In this document: one piece after another, positions 1 to 8,831 of the stretch
How the letters are laid out: each line of letters opens with the position of its first letter
Numbering within the stretch: the stretch's first letter is position 1
Assembly (NCBI GenBank): GCA_020073365.1
Contig: JAIQFL010000026.1
Span: 1 to 51,076 of the forward strand
Length of the DNA stretch: 51,076 nucleotides
Direction of reading: 5' to 3'
Source of the DNA: Terriglobia bacterium
GTDB lineage: Bacteria; Acidobacteriota; Terriglobia; Bryobacterales; Bryobacteraceae
Translations under genes and position numbers: made by a program
Notes under the pieces: generated by a model
The model's input: the letters and a program-made list of their open reading frames with translations, nothing else
The model's database searches: none
What the model was told of the DNA's origin: nothing

Positions 1-368
1 AACGAGTTAGCCCAAGTTCGGCCGGTTCTGTGACGAACTTGGGCTAGCGGCGCCAATTCGTGCGGCAGAGTGAACACCACATGACAATATGGAACGGGCA
101 GAATTTCCTTCGCCCGGGCGGCAAGCCAGTCGTCGCGCGTCCGGCTATGGCACTTCGGGCAGTGCCGGTTGCGACACGATTTGTATTCAACCATCTGGTG
201 CGAGCAGTGGTCGCATTGCTCTACGTATGTGCCGAGCGCGGCCGTGCGGCACGCGCTGATATCCCGGAAGGCCTTCCGTTGTTGGGAAGACAATACATCT
301 CCCCAACGATCGAGGAATTCCTGCCCGTGTTGGCGAAAGACGTCGGCGATTTCCAGTTGGTGTTCCAT
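1..368 (-). CDS. IS91-family (HUH) transposase, N-terminal part, cut by window edge
   Basis: Reading leftward from ATG 368-366, the protein opens MEHQLEIADVFRQHGQEFLD and carries the IS91/IS801 zinc-binding head: C53, then CDHC, then the CRNRHCPKC block, then YCHVVFTLPHELAPLA. This matches the N-terminus of IS91-type rolling-circle transposases. The start overlaps the stop of the upstream recombinase gene (ATGA), so the two are probably translationally coupled. Family resemblance ends at the LPHELAPLA motif, near position 46, exactly at a perfect 13-bp inverted repeat. The frame stays open to base 1 but no longer looks like transposase. The HUH and catalytic tyrosine motifs would lie outside the window or are lost. 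Start and family are secure; whether the gene is intact is not. Confidence 0.8.
   Translation of the reverse strand, partial: MEHQLEIADVFRQHGQEFLDRWGDVLSSQQRKAFRDISACRTAALGTYVEQCDHCSHQMVEYKSCRNRHCPKCHSRTRDDWLAARAKEILPVPYCHVVFTLPHELAPLAQVRHRTGRTWANS
8..46. repeat. 13-bp perfect inverted repeat inside the transposase frame
   Basis: TAGCCCAAGTTCG (8-20) and CGAACTTGGGCTA (34-46) are perfect reverse complements around a 13-base loop. The repeat sits where IS91 homology of the overlapping frame stops, so it may mark an insertion or element boundary, or an assembly junction close to the contig end. Confidence 0.7.
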
Positions 369-1243
369 CATCGCCGCCGGCCGTCGTCGGAGTAGTCGAT
401 CGGCTGCAGTTGGAGGGCATCGAAGGGACTACGGGCGGATTGTAGCCGTTGCAGAGATACGCGGAGATACTTGGCCGTGGTTCGAATATCCGCGTGGCCA
501 AGCAGAACCTGGATAGTGCGGAGATCGGTGCCGGCATCGAGCATGTGCGTGGCGCACGCGTGTCGGAACAGGTGCGGGTGAACCAGGTGTTTGATGCCGG
601 CCCGGCTTCCTGCATCCCGGCACAGCGCACGGATTGAATTGTCATCGAGCGGCTGATCCCGACGTTGTTTAGACGGGAACAGCCAATCGGTCGGCTTGCA
701 CCCGCGGTAATAGATTCGCAGTCGCTCCAGCAGAACCGGGGATAGCGGGATGTCCCGTGGGACGCTACCCTTGCCCTCGCGTACATGCAGCACCATCTTC
801 GGGCCGTCGATGTCGCTCACCTTCAGATGACGCAGTTCATTGCAGCGTAGCGCAGTGGCATAAAACGTAGCGATGATCGTCCAGTGCTTCAGGTTGGTGG
901 TCCGATCGAGGATGCGTGTGATGTCGTCCGGACTCATCACTATGGGCAGCCTGAGCCGCTTTTTGGGTGCGGCAATCTCCACGTCAAACCACGCCTGTTT
1001 GAGAACTCTGACGTAGAGGAACTTGAGTGCTCCCCGGTTTACCTGAATCGTACCCCAGGTGTCCTTCCTGTCATTGAGCAGATGTAGCAGGTAATGGCGG
1101 ACATGGTCGGGACCCAATTTTGCTGGCGAGATTCCAAAGTGCTTCGCGAATCGTTCCACCAGACGTAGATATGTCTGAATCGTGGCCTCGGAGAGATTGC
1201 GCAACTGCAACTCTTCCAGCATTCGTTGCCGCAGAGGGGTCAT
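368..1243 (-). CDS. Tyrosine recombinase/integrase associated with IS91-type element
   Basis: A 291-residue phage-integrase-family recombinase. The N-terminal SAM-like core-binding domain (about 1-95, LSEATIQTYLRLVERFAKHF) precedes the catalytic domain. The catalytic set is visible: R133 (ALRCNELRHL), a basic residue near 158 (EGKGS), H224-x-x-R227 (HPHLFRH), H250 (LLGH) and nucleophile Y259 (TTAKYL). Length and sequence match the XerC/D-like recombinases encoded just upstream of IS91-type transposases. Its TGA overlaps the ATG of the transposase gene (368-370). All catalytic residues are present, so it looks functional even though the neighbouring transposase may be broken. The element's right boundary, upstream of 1243, was not found. 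Confidence 0.9.
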   Translation of the reverse strand: MTPLRQRMLEELQLRNLSEATIQTYLRLVERFAKHFGISPAKLGPDHVRHYLLHLLNDRKDTWGTIQVNRGALKFLYVRVLKQAWFDVEIAAPKKRLRLPIVMSPDDITRILDRTTNLKHWTIIATFYATALRCNELRHLKVSDIDGPKMVLHVREGKGSVPRDIPLSPVLLERLRIYYRGCKPTDWLFPSKQRRDQPLDDNSIRALCRDAGSRAGIKHLVHPHLFRHACATHMLDAGTDLRTIQVLLGHADIRTTAKYLRVSLQRLQSARSPFDALQLQPIDYSDDGRRR

Positions 1244-1421
1244 CCAGATGAACTCCCTTCATCTATTGGTTTACCGCTTCCGTGTCCCGAATGCCACCGG
1301 GTCGTCCTGCCGCGATAGCGGCTTAGTTCAAGGGGATTTCGCGACAGCTATCGCACAACGCCGTCTTCGGCGGGGAAACTCCTCAACATGACGCCGAACG
1401 GGTCGTACCGCTTCCCTTGTG

Positions 1422-2657
1422 TTACCCCAACCTCCATAACGCGCCGGTGCCGGCTTGCGCTTCCACCCCACCGGCTCCCATCTCGAACTCTCCGAAGTCC
1501 AACACGTAGATCGTGCCCTCCAGCGGATGGACCCGCACATCGATCGGACGGCGGAACGGACCCGCTTCCACTGGATGGATCGACCAGTCCGTGGGATCGA
1601 TCCGCGCCAGCGACCTGCCGATTTTCGGACCCGGCGGCCCCGTCATCGGCCGCTCGTCCCCGAACAGCGTCACGAGGATCTGTCCCGACGGCAGGACGTC
1701 CATCTTCGTCGCCGCTGCGTTGACCGCAAATCTTAGGAGCGGCGCCTCTGGCGGCAGCCCTCCGTGATTTGCCAGCAGCAGCTCGGGCTGTGGACCGCGC
1801 GCCGGCCGGAACCGCTGATCCGTTACGGGTACGCCTCCCACGTAGTCCGGCCAGCCGTACCAAGCCCCCGGACGCACCTCGAAAAGGATGTCCGGCGCCT
1901 GGCCGATCGGCCGGCTGCCCCGATCGTCGGCGCCTTGGTCCGTGGCGATCAGGCGGCCGTCCGGCAGGAAGAGGAGGCCATAAGCGTTGCGCAGCCCCCA
2001 AGCCACTAGTTCCAGGCCGGAGCCATCGAGCCCGCAGCGCATCACCGAAGCCGTGCAGGGGAGTCGGCCTTCGATCCGTTGCCCAGGCCGCGTTTCGGTC
2101 CCGAACGGCGAAAACGCTCCGGTTCGAATCCGGCGATCTCCCGTCGTGGCATGAGGGTTGTCGGTTTCCAGGTTCACTCCCCTCAGCACGATGTCGTAGC
2201 CCGGGATGTCATGGTTGTGCGGCAGCCGCTTGAGCCAGCCTATTTCATAGGCATCGAGACCAATCACGCCGCTGTTGGTCAGCGCCCCTTGGGAGAAGTA
2301 AAGCCAGCCGTCCGGACCTACCACCGCCATGTTCGTGTGGTAATTGCCGAGGCCCGGCAAGCCGTCGAGCACCGTCTCACGGTCTCCGCCGGGCGCCCAA
2401 CGGCTGATCCGGCCGGGATATCCACCCTCCGAGATGTAGAAGAGATCGTCATGGAAGGTGAGGCCGTTGACCGGCCATTTCAAGCCCCCGAGGCGCTCCT
2501 CCGCCCGGCCGTCCGGCCCGATTCGCCGGATCTTCCCTCCAGGAGCCGCTCCAGCGAAAGGGAGGCCGGACTCCGCGACCCAGGGCGCGCCTTGGGCGTC
2601 GAAGGTGAGGCTGGTGGGGAAATCCAACCCCTGCGCGACGATCTCGAGGCTGCTCAT
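1422..2657 (-). CDS. Sorbosone/glucose dehydrogenase-like beta-propeller protein
   Basis: About 411 residues from ATG 2657, which overlaps the TGA of the upstream gene (ATGA). A longer in-frame extension only covers the end of that gene. The sequence has the blades of the GSDH/sorbosone dehydrogenase family: a start like FPTSLTFDAQGAPWVAESG, then GPDGWLYFSQGALTNSGV, AWGLRNAYGLLFLPDGRL, PGAWYGWPDYVGG and a C-terminal VHPLEGTIYVLDFGEFE. Family members oxidise sugars, often with PQQ; the substrate here is unknown. No signal peptide is evident at the chosen start, which is unusual for a periplasmic dehydrogenase. It is the last gene of a leftward operon with cytochrome c and PQQ-like propeller genes, consistent with a periplasmic oxidation module. 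Confidence 0.8.
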   Translation of the reverse strand: MSSLEIVAQGLDFPTSLTFDAQGAPWVAESGLPFAGAAPGGKIRRIGPDGRAEERLGGLKWPVNGLTFHDDLFYISEGGYPGRISRWAPGGDRETVLDGLPGLGNYHTNMAVVGPDGWLYFSQGALTNSGVIGLDAYEIGWLKRLPHNHDIPGYDIVLRGVNLETDNPHATTGDRRIRTGAFSPFGTETRPGQRIEGRLPCTASVMRCGLDGSGLELVAWGLRNAYGLLFLPDGRLIATDQGADDRGSRPIGQAPDILFEVRPGAWYGWPDYVGGVPVTDQRFRPARGPQPELLLANHGGLPPEAPLLRFAVNAAATKMDVLPSGQILVTLFGDERPMTGPPGPKIGRSLARIDPTDWSIHPVEAGPFRRPIDVRVHPLEGTIYVLDFGEFEMGAGGVEAQAGTGALWRLG

Positions 2658-3199
2658 CGCAGCTCCAGCCCCCTGACCGCGGCCAGAATCATCAGGAAGG
2701 CGCCACTGATCAGCTCGGGCCGCGCCGGAGCCCACCGCCGGAGATGCGCGCCACCGAAGAGACCCAGCGCGCAGAGCGACCCGCTGACCGAGCCGAGGAT
2801 CAGGGCCGAGGCGATCACCGGGAAACCGAAGGATCCCAGCCCAACACCGGCCGCCAGATTGTCGAACGATAGCGACAGCGGGATACCGGCAAGGGCGATG
2901 CGGCTGCCGGCGAAGCGCTCGTCCACATCCTCCGTTGCTCCGCGCAACGCCATGATGATGAGGAGGAGACCGCAGATGCCCAGCACGGCTATACCAAACC
3001 GCTCCCCCCAGGGATCGGCCCTGGCGCGGGCCGCTTGGCCGAGCGCCAGGCCCGCGAGCGGCATGGCTGTCTCCCAGAACGCGAAGGCAGCGGCAAAGGC
3101 CCAGCGCCGCGCGGAACTCATCCGGAGTAACCCCAGGGCGGCACCCACCTGGAGGTTGTCGAGGCCGACGAGCAGCCCCAAAAGGAAAATGGCCGTCAT
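2654..3199 (-). CDS. MntP-like integral membrane protein (putative Mn2+ exporter family)
   Basis: A 181-residue, six-helix-type membrane protein. Two related halves carry the family hallmark: LLVGLDNLQVGAALG near the N-terminus and LSLSFDNLAAGVGLG about residue 110, matching the paired 'MD/LD' motifs of MntP (DUF204). The acidic residue in each half is retained (LDN, FDN). MntP proteins export manganese, but the residue after Asp differs from E. coli MntP (N for A), so substrate specificity is uncertain. The stop overlaps the start of the propeller gene downstream; 31 bases separate it from the cytochrome gene upstream. No yybP-ykoY type leader is visible, as expected inside an operon. Confidence 0.75.
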   Translation of the reverse strand: MTAIFLLGLLVGLDNLQVGAALGLLRMSSARRWAFAAAFAFWETAMPLAGLALGQAARARADPWGERFGIAVLGICGLLLIIMALRGATEDVDERFAGSRIALAGIPLSLSFDNLAAGVGLGSFGFPVIASALILGSVSGSLCALGLFGGAHLRRWAPARPELISGAFLMILAAVRGLELR

Positions 3200-3230
3200 A
3201 ATGCTTTCGTCACTGCTGCCGTCAGCCTCC

Positions 3231-4625
3231 TCAGTTATGCGCGCCGCGCAGCAGGGACCAGGTGAAACCGGCCTTGGCGGCCTGGTAGTGGCAACTCATG
3301 CAACTGTTCCCACCCGCTCCCTCCGCGTCGCGCTGCGACTGGAAGTAGGTCTCCATTACTGAGTTGGTCACGCCGTTGACGGGGAAGGCGCCGCCCGCAT
3401 CCTGGGGGTACTTGCCGCCGTCCTCGGGCGTTTTGAAGTCCTTTGCGTTGAAAGGCCACTGCGTCATCACCAGTTGATAGTGCTCCCAGACGGTCCCCTT
3501 GAGTGCCTGCTGCCAGATCGAGTTGGTCTGCGCGGTGCTTTCCGGGACCGGGTTGAGACGCGTTACCTGGACCGGCTTGCGCTGGCTGACCGGCTGGAGC
3601 TTTGGTGCCATGAACGGTGGCCGGTTCGCGTAGCCGCCGATGGTCGGCGGACTGTTGGAGCCGTTATTGAATGAGTACGTCTGGCCGGACACCGGGCCGC
3701 TCGCGGGCGGCACGTTGTCCACCTGCTCGAAGGTGCTCCATATCCATTCCGGGAACTTCTTGAGTTTCTGGGCGATGTGGAAGCCGATCAGGCCCACCTG
3801 CCGCGGATTGCACGTGTGCGTATCGGGATCAAGCACCAGCGAGTTGACCGCGTAGTAACGCCCCGCATCGTCGACGCCGGGAACGAGGATTTTCCAGGCG
3901 GCCTTCAGCATGATCGCGCCCTGGGTGGACGGTGGACTGCTCTCCGGCATCTCGACCGGCTCCGCGGCGGCCAGGTTCTTCACCAGGTAGAGAAAGGTCT
4001 TGGGTTGGCCGTCGGTGCCGCGAATGAAGTTGTACTGTGCCTCGTTGAAGCGGATCTCGTAGACCGCGTAGTTGAGCTTCTGGTCGATCAGGGGATAGGA
4101 GAACGCTTGGTTGCCGATCTCGACGACGCTGTCACCCTTGCTGTAGCGGACGAATATCCTCTGGCCGGGACTGATCGGGACGTTCCCGCAGGGGTTGACC
4201 GGGATCTCGTTTGAGTTCCAGGCGGCCGGACGGTTGGCGCCCTGGTCGAAGAGCTCGAAGTCTTCCTTGTAGGTGCCCCACACTACGGGCTGGGCGCCGG
4301 ATGCCGCGTTTAAGAAGACCGACGGGTTGTCCGGCTGTTTGGGCGCGCCGCGCGGAGCGTCCGCGGCGGGCCAATTGAGCGCGACGAACTCCTGCCACGA
4401 AAAGGTATCCAGGAACGGCCGCTCCTGCTCGGGCGTCACATTCGGCGGGAAAGTGACGTCCAGGGGGATGTGGCCGCTGAAGCTCATGGCCGATGGAGGT
4501 GGCTCGAGTGCCGGCTTCTGTGTAGGCTGCGTCGGCGTAGAACACGCCTGGGCCAGCAAGAGCAACAGGACGGCGCCGGTTTCCAACAACGCCAGCCGCA
4601 CACTGGTTCTTACTATACGTATCAA
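3231..4625 (-). CDS. Mono-heme cytochrome c lipoprotein
   Basis: 464 residues. The N-terminus is a lipoprotein signal (hydrophobic LLETGAVLLLLLAQ followed by AC at the lipobox), so the mature protein is probably membrane anchored and periplasmic. A single heme motif, CMSCH, lies in the last 25 residues (GGNSCMSCHYQAAKAG). The long middle resembles large 'cytochrome c family' proteins of Acidobacteria and Proteobacteria that occur beside PQQ-type propellers. It lies between a small heme-less cytochrome-like gene (11 bases upstream) and the MntP-like gene. Likely role: electron acceptor for the propeller enzymes; this is inferred from context. Confidence 0.75.
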   Translation of the reverse strand: MIRIVRTSVRLALLETGAVLLLLLAQACSTPTQPTQKPALEPPPSAMSFSGHIPLDVTFPPNVTPEQERPFLDTFSWQEFVALNWPAADAPRGAPKQPDNPSVFLNAASGAQPVVWGTYKEDFELFDQGANRPAAWNSNEIPVNPCGNVPISPGQRIFVRYSKGDSVVEIGNQAFSYPLIDQKLNYAVYEIRFNEAQYNFIRGTDGQPKTFLYLVKNLAAAEPVEMPESSPPSTQGAIMLKAAWKILVPGVDDAGRYYAVNSLVLDPDTHTCNPRQVGLIGFHIAQKLKKFPEWIWSTFEQVDNVPPASGPVSGQTYSFNNGSNSPPTIGGYANRPPFMAPKLQPVSQRKPVQVTRLNPVPESTAQTNSIWQQALKGTVWEHYQLVMTQWPFNAKDFKTPEDGGKYPQDAGGAFPVNGVTNSVMETYFQSQRDAEGAGGNSCMSCHYQAAKAGFTWSLLRGAHN

Positions 4626-4636
4626 AGACGATCTCC

Positions 4637-4864
4637 TTAGGGTGGGAAATTCTGGCTGATCCAGTCGGTGAACATCGCGATCTGTTCGTCGGTGAGCGGC
4701 GGGAATGGCGGGGGCGGCATCCCCTTGTTCCGGATACGGTCGTAGATCTCTTTGTGGTTGGCCACTACGTCGCCGTAGGCGGTCAGATCGAAGCGCCAGA
4801 TCATTTGCCCCTGGAATTGCTTGAAAAGGGGTGCGATGTCGTTCGCGAAGGATACCTCGGCCAT
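4637..4864 (-). CDS. Small cytochrome-domain-like protein without a heme motif
   Basis: 75 residues starting MAEVSFANDIAPLFKQF and ending TDEQIAMFTDWISQNFPP. The start FxxDIxPLF, the central RIRNKGMPPPPF and the end LTDEQIAMFTDWI match the fold landmarks of short cytochrome-c-like modules found at the ends of larger oxidases, but there is no CXXCH or any cysteine, so it cannot bind c-type heme covalently. No signal peptide. It is flanked closely (6 bases and 11 bases) by the PQQ-like propeller gene and the cytochrome lipoprotein gene, so it is surely co-expressed and may be a subunit of the same complex. Confidence 0.65.
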   Translation of the reverse strand: MAEVSFANDIAPLFKQFQGQMIWRFDLTAYGDVVANHKEIYDRIRNKGMPPPPFPPLTDEQIAMFTDWISQNFPP

Positions 4865-4870
4865 AGGTTT

Positions 4871-6709
4871 CTACTGTCCTCCCTTGTCAGGCTTCAGGCG
4901 GAAGATCGCTAGCGTGCCGCCGTCCCGCCCCATGACGAGCGCGCCGGCTACGACGTAGTCGCCCCACACCGCCGGCCCCATGCTAAAGCCGTAACCGCCG
5001 GTGTAACCCTGGGTCTGGGAACCGATGGGGAACGACCACAGCATAGTACCGTCCTTCGTGTCGAAGGCGTAGATCATCACATTCGAGGTCGTGCAGAAGA
5101 CGACGTCGTTGACCACCGCGGGCGAGCTCAGGCCGCACTCGCCTGCGTTGGTGTACATCGGTGGCATCGCCTTGGCGTAGCGCTTCGGGTCGTTGTCGTC
5201 GAACGGCCAGACGTCGGCCATCGTGTTCCAGTCGATGGCCCTCATAAATGGCGTGGACTCGAAATCGATGCCCGAAGCGACGAAATTGTAGTCCGCGCCG
5301 CCCATACCGACAAACAGCCGGGCCTGGCCCGGCCCCGAGCCGGGAGAGATCGCAGCGCAACTGTAGGTGCCGTGGTAGCACTCACCCTGCGTTGCGTTGG
5401 ACTCCGCATTGGTCACCCGCGGGTTGAGCGGCGCGTGAACTCCTGGCTCGGCACTGGCGTCCTGGGTCGTGCCCTGGTGCGGATCGACGGTCGGGATTTG
5501 GAGCCCGTTGTCGTAGTACGGCAGTAGCTGCCGCCAACTAATCAGTTGCATGCTGGCTGCATTGAGCAGAAAGTACGAGCCGTTCTTGCAGCCGAAGCCG
5601 AGGATCGTCAAGTCCGTCGTTGGATTGGTGCCCGGCCACTGGTTGTTCACACCAGCCCGGCGGAAGATCGTGGGCGACGCCCCAACGTCGATGTCGTTGT
5701 CGCTCGGCCGGTAGTTGCTGAATGCCGGAACCTGGAAAAAGCCGGCGAACCGGCCGTCCTCGGCGCCCAGCGAAATGACCCCGTTGGAGTATCCGGCGGT
5801 CGGCAGAGCGCCGTCGGGCACGGCGTTTCCGGTGCCGGCGAAGATTCGGCCGAGCCCTTCGTCGTAGGCGATCGAGCACCACACCGAGCAACCGCGCACG
5901 AGCGCCTCGCCATCGAAGACCGTGAAGCCGGCCGGGTCGGTCACCGGATAGACGACGGATTTCGGCAACTCGTTCGGCAGGTTGTTCCGCCCGGCCTCGA
6001 AACGGCAGGTGCAGTATACCCAGGCCACACGGCCAGTCTCGGCCTCAATCGCGAAGATGAAGCTGTACAGGTAGGGGCTCTCGCCTTCGCCGATGCCTAC
6101 GTAGATCTTGCCGCCGGCGAATACCGGCGAAGACCAGCCCGCGGCCGGCGAGCAGGTCTGGCCGTCCACCGGCTTCTCCGCCGTCCCGAGGATGTTTGTC
6201 ACCGGCTGGTTCCTGGAGAGGTCCTGGTGACGCAGGTCGAGTCCCCAGATCTGAGCCAGGTCGCGGGCGCTCAGGCAGTAGACCTTGCCATTGAACGCGC
6301 TGAAGTAGACTTTGCCGTCGTCAAGCGTCCCGCCTTCCGGCACCACTACTGCTGGCGTGCAGCCCATGCCGGTAAATCCGTGGCCGTCGCGCAGGTCCGT
6401 GCCGAGGTTCCAGATGAACTTCGCGACAATGGCGCCGGTAGCGATGTCGATCTTGAAAAGTGCGCCGCCGTTGGAATTCTCGGCCTCGTGGCTGTTGGCG
6501 AGGCCGACGAAGACGAAGCCGTCGACGATCGCCGGGACCGAAACGACCGGTCCACCGAGTTGGATCCGATACAACAGCTCGAGGCTGGCGGCGTTGCCGC
6601 TCGTGATGTGGCTGCCCGAGGCGTGTCCGGTATGGCCGGGATCGCCGTGATACATCCACCAGTTCGACTTCGGACTCGCATCCCCTGTAGACGGCGGTAC
6701 CACCGGCAT
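4871..6709 (-). CDS. PQQ-binding-like beta-propeller repeat protein
   Basis: 612 residues. Opens with WWMYHGDPGHTGHASG, the typical first-blade motif of PQQ/Trp-docking propellers, followed by repeated blades such as VPAIVDGFVFVG, DGKVYFSAFNGKVYCLSARD, SSPVFAGGKIYVGIGEG, SSPAVVNDVVFCTTSNVMIYAFD and GPAVWGDYVVAGALV. There are several cysteines (e.g. VYCTCRF, GCSVWC), suggesting disulfides in an extracytoplasmic protein, yet the chosen start shows no signal peptide. Known relatives are quinoprotein alcohol dehydrogenase-like; catalytic residues and substrate could not be assigned. First gene of the leftward operon running to 1422, with a good promoter just upstream (6777-6805). Confidence 0.75.
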   Translation of the reverse strand: MPVVPPSTGDASPKSNWWMYHGDPGHTGHASGSHITSGNAASLELLYRIQLGGPVVSVPAIVDGFVFVGLANSHEAENSNGGALFKIDIATGAIVAKFIWNLGTDLRDGHGFTGMGCTPAVVVPEGGTLDDGKVYFSAFNGKVYCLSARDLAQIWGLDLRHQDLSRNQPVTNILGTAEKPVDGQTCSPAAGWSSPVFAGGKIYVGIGEGESPYLYSFIFAIEAETGRVAWVYCTCRFEAGRNNLPNELPKSVVYPVTDPAGFTVFDGEALVRGCSVWCSIAYDEGLGRIFAGTGNAVPDGALPTAGYSNGVISLGAEDGRFAGFFQVPAFSNYRPSDNDIDVGASPTIFRRAGVNNQWPGTNPTTDLTILGFGCKNGSYFLLNAASMQLISWRQLLPYYDNGLQIPTVDPHQGTTQDASAEPGVHAPLNPRVTNAESNATQGECYHGTYSCAAISPGSGPGQARLFVGMGGADYNFVASGIDFESTPFMRAIDWNTMADVWPFDDNDPKRYAKAMPPMYTNAGECGLSSPAVVNDVVFCTTSNVMIYAFDTKDGTMLWSFPIGSQTQGYTGGYGFSMGPAVWGDYVVAGALVMGRDGGTLAIFRLKPDKGGQ

Positions 6710-6776
6710 AGTCCCAGCCTCCTCTCAGTGCTTTGGCCACCCAATTTCTGAAGCTCCCTAATTGGCCATTCACGTT

Positions 6777-6805
6777 AACATATCGTCTTTTCCAACCCAG
6801 TACAA
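6777..6805 (-). promoter_or_regulatory. Predicted sigma-70 promoter of the propeller/cytochrome operon
   Basis: On the minus strand: TTGTAC (6805-6800), 17-base spacer, TATGTT (6782-6777), about 70 bases upstream of the ATG at 6709. It sits in an AT-richer patch of an otherwise featureless 280-base gap (6710-6989) between two leftward genes. Confidence 0.45.
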
Positions 6806-6989
6806 GCGCGTTCGCGACCTTCTGAAGCGTTACGCTTAGTTCCGAAAGCGGGTCAGCGGCGCTGGCAGGGCAGATGGATACCGCTCCGCTGACACAAACA
6901 GCTAAGACACTACCTGCCGTTCGATGATAGTCTCTTGCGCGTCGAAACTCCGGAAATTATTCTGAGGATGCCGCCGAAGTGGAGACGGG

Positions 6990-8441
6990 TTACAACGTAT
7001 TAAGAAACGCGATCAAATCCTCGCGTTCGGGGCCGGACAGCGTCAGCCCAAAAAGATGTCCGGGAATGGAGCGGGTCTTTCCGTCGTATCCCTTATAGCC
7101 CGTCGGCACATAATCAGGACGGATCCGAGAGGGATCGAACCAATCTTCCAGCGTGGCGGCTGAGCCATTGTGTCCAAATGGGCCGCGATACCAGACTCCC
7201 TTCAGGGACGGCACTTTGTAATAACCCGTATTTTTGTGAGTTTCCAGAGTATATCGGGCGTCGACGCCGATTGGGGCCCGCAGCACCCCGGCGATCTCCG
7301 CGGAAGGGTGGAACCCGTCGGCGGGAATCAGCCGATTGTTCGTGTAAAGTGGTGGCGTATGGCAAGTGGCGCATTTCTCGCGCCTGAAGATGGCTTGGCC
7401 ACGCACGGCGGATGCGTCAGACCGGTGGGGATTCTTGGGGGGCTGGAGGGAATACAGGTATAGTGCCAACGAATATAGCTGTGGATCGCTGTATCGGGCG
7501 GAGGGAGGTCCGGCCCTGCCCGCTGTTGAATTGGAACCATACCGGTCCTGAGAGAACAGGTCCTGGGCCAGGGAACTGTAGCGCATCAAGTCACCGATAC
7601 CGCGTTGCCGAATCAGTCCCGTATGATCCAGGAAGCGACGTTGCCGCACGCCGATGAGGTCCGGAATCTGTGGAGGCAATATCATGCTGGTATTGGCGCG
7701 CGCCGTGACTCCAGGCGGAATTTCCTCACCAGCCTTGACGAAGTCGGCGATGGTCATGGTTTCCGTCACGCGGTTGCAGTCGTCCTGAAGCCATGGCATT
7801 TGGAACTGCCGGGCAAATTTTCGCACTCGTGCGAGAGCTTGTTCTTGCCCCAGCATGGTTGCGGCAGAGGCCAGCAGGAGTGCGCCTTGCCGGTCACCCG
7901 GATTATTGCCTTGTGCGCCCGGAACCACCGTTCCCTCCGCGAGAACCCGCGTATGGCACGTGTTACAGCCCATCGAACCCAGTTCGACCTCGCCCTTGCG
8001 CCGTACAGTCCACCGGGCGAATGGCACGGTGCCATCCGTGGCAATGGGCATTCCGGTTCGGCGAAAGAACTCGGGGTCACGAAGGTTGTCGGCGGTAAAG
8101 AAGACTGCCTGGAATGAGGTCGGGGTATTGAATACGGTTTCTCCGGCCCTCACCCACTGCTCTTTGCTCTTCACCTTGGAAGCGTCGAACGCGATCTCGG
8201 GCTCGCGGGACTGCAGCCACTCCCGGTACCCGGCCGGTTCACGGCCTGGCGCATACACTGGATACGTCCGGTAAATCACGCGCTCGGGTATGCGGTAGTA
8301 GGCGGCCTGGTCGAGGTGAATTGCGGAATAAGCGGGATTCGCGGCCGGTAATTCAAGGGTATCTACTTCCGCTTGCGCCCAAGTTGTTGGAACCTGCGCG
8401 CGCGCGGCAGCGAGCGCCAGAAGTGCCGTAAGAACTTTCAT
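6990..8441 (-). CDS. Di-heme cytochrome c peroxidase/MauG-family protein
   Basis: 483 residues with a Sec signal peptide (MKVLTALLALAAARAQ). Two c-type heme motifs are visible, CNTCH at 159-163 and CATCH at 357-361, the arrangement of bacterial di-heme peroxidases and MauG-like enzymes. The second half has the family's YKVPSLKGVWYRGPFGHNGS segment followed by TLEDWFDP, where a distal Met/Tyr ligand usually lies. It is longer than classical CcpA (about 320-350), with an extended N-terminal part. Likely periplasmic; it may reduce peroxide or oxidise a partner. It stands alone, 280 bases from the cytochrome operon, in the same direction. Confidence 0.85.
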   Translation of the reverse strand: MKVLTALLALAAARAQVPTTWAQAEVDTLELPAANPAYSAIHLDQAAYYRIPERVIYRTYPVYAPGREPAGYREWLQSREPEIAFDASKVKSKEQWVRAGETVFNTPTSFQAVFFTADNLRDPEFFRRTGMPIATDGTVPFARWTVRRKGEVELGSMGCNTCHTRVLAEGTVVPGAQGNNPGDRQGALLLASAATMLGQEQALARVRKFARQFQMPWLQDDCNRVTETMTIADFVKAGEEIPPGVTARANTSMILPPQIPDLIGVRQRRFLDHTGLIRQRGIGDLMRYSSLAQDLFSQDRYGSNSTAGRAGPPSARYSDPQLYSLALYLYSLQPPKNPHRSDASAVRGQAIFRREKCATCHTPPLYTNNRLIPADGFHPSAEIAGVLRAPIGVDARYTLETHKNTGYYKVPSLKGVWYRGPFGHNGSAATLEDWFDPSRIRPDYVPTGYKGYDGKTRSIPGHLFGLTLSGPEREDLIAFLNTL

Positions 8442-8831
8442 ATTACCCAGTCGGTCCGAGGTTAATCGCTAAGCATCGCCGGCCTGCTCGACGATGATTA
8501 GCCGGCAACTCTGATCTTCCTTTCCTGATGATAGCCTCTCTTGAGCCTGCCGCCTGCGGACCGGCCGGCAAATACCGCGGCGCAATTCAGAACGCGGCAG
8601 GGGCTCAGCGCTGCGGCGAAACGTTGCTGGGGCTAACAGCCCTTTGCACCAACGATTCATTGGGCGTCCGCCAAAAGCCCTTGTGGGAAGTCGCAACCGA
8701 ATGCGACCGCGAGACTGGATCGCCCCGCGCCGGGATGATCTTGGCTACGGGTTTGTTTATTTTAACGCCTATGCGCGGGCCAGGGGGGCAGCCGATGGTC
8801 TGCCCCGCCGGTGCGATGATGGAAGATTCCG
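8442..8831. other. 390-base intergenic region with hairpins, no gene
   Basis: Divergent region between the peroxidase gene (leftward) and kdsD (rightward). No convincing coding frame. It holds several short hairpins, among them GTCGCA...TGCGAC (about 8689-8706), GGGCT...AGCCC (about 8630-8643), and GGGGCAG...CTGCCCC just before kdsD (about 8787-8810). The last resembles the GTGGGGCAG-type palindromes found elsewhere in the window. Promoters for both flanking genes should lie here but no strong match was found. Confidence 0.4.

Noticed and set aside
1244..1421. Right terminus of the IS91-type element
   Set aside because: No terminal motif or target-site feature could be recognised in the gap, so no boundary is claimed.
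5546..6751. Long rightward frame of about 400 codons opposite the PQQ-like propeller gene
   Set aside because: Shadow of a high-GC gene; no family motifs, no ribosome site, and the opposite strand encodes clear propeller blades.
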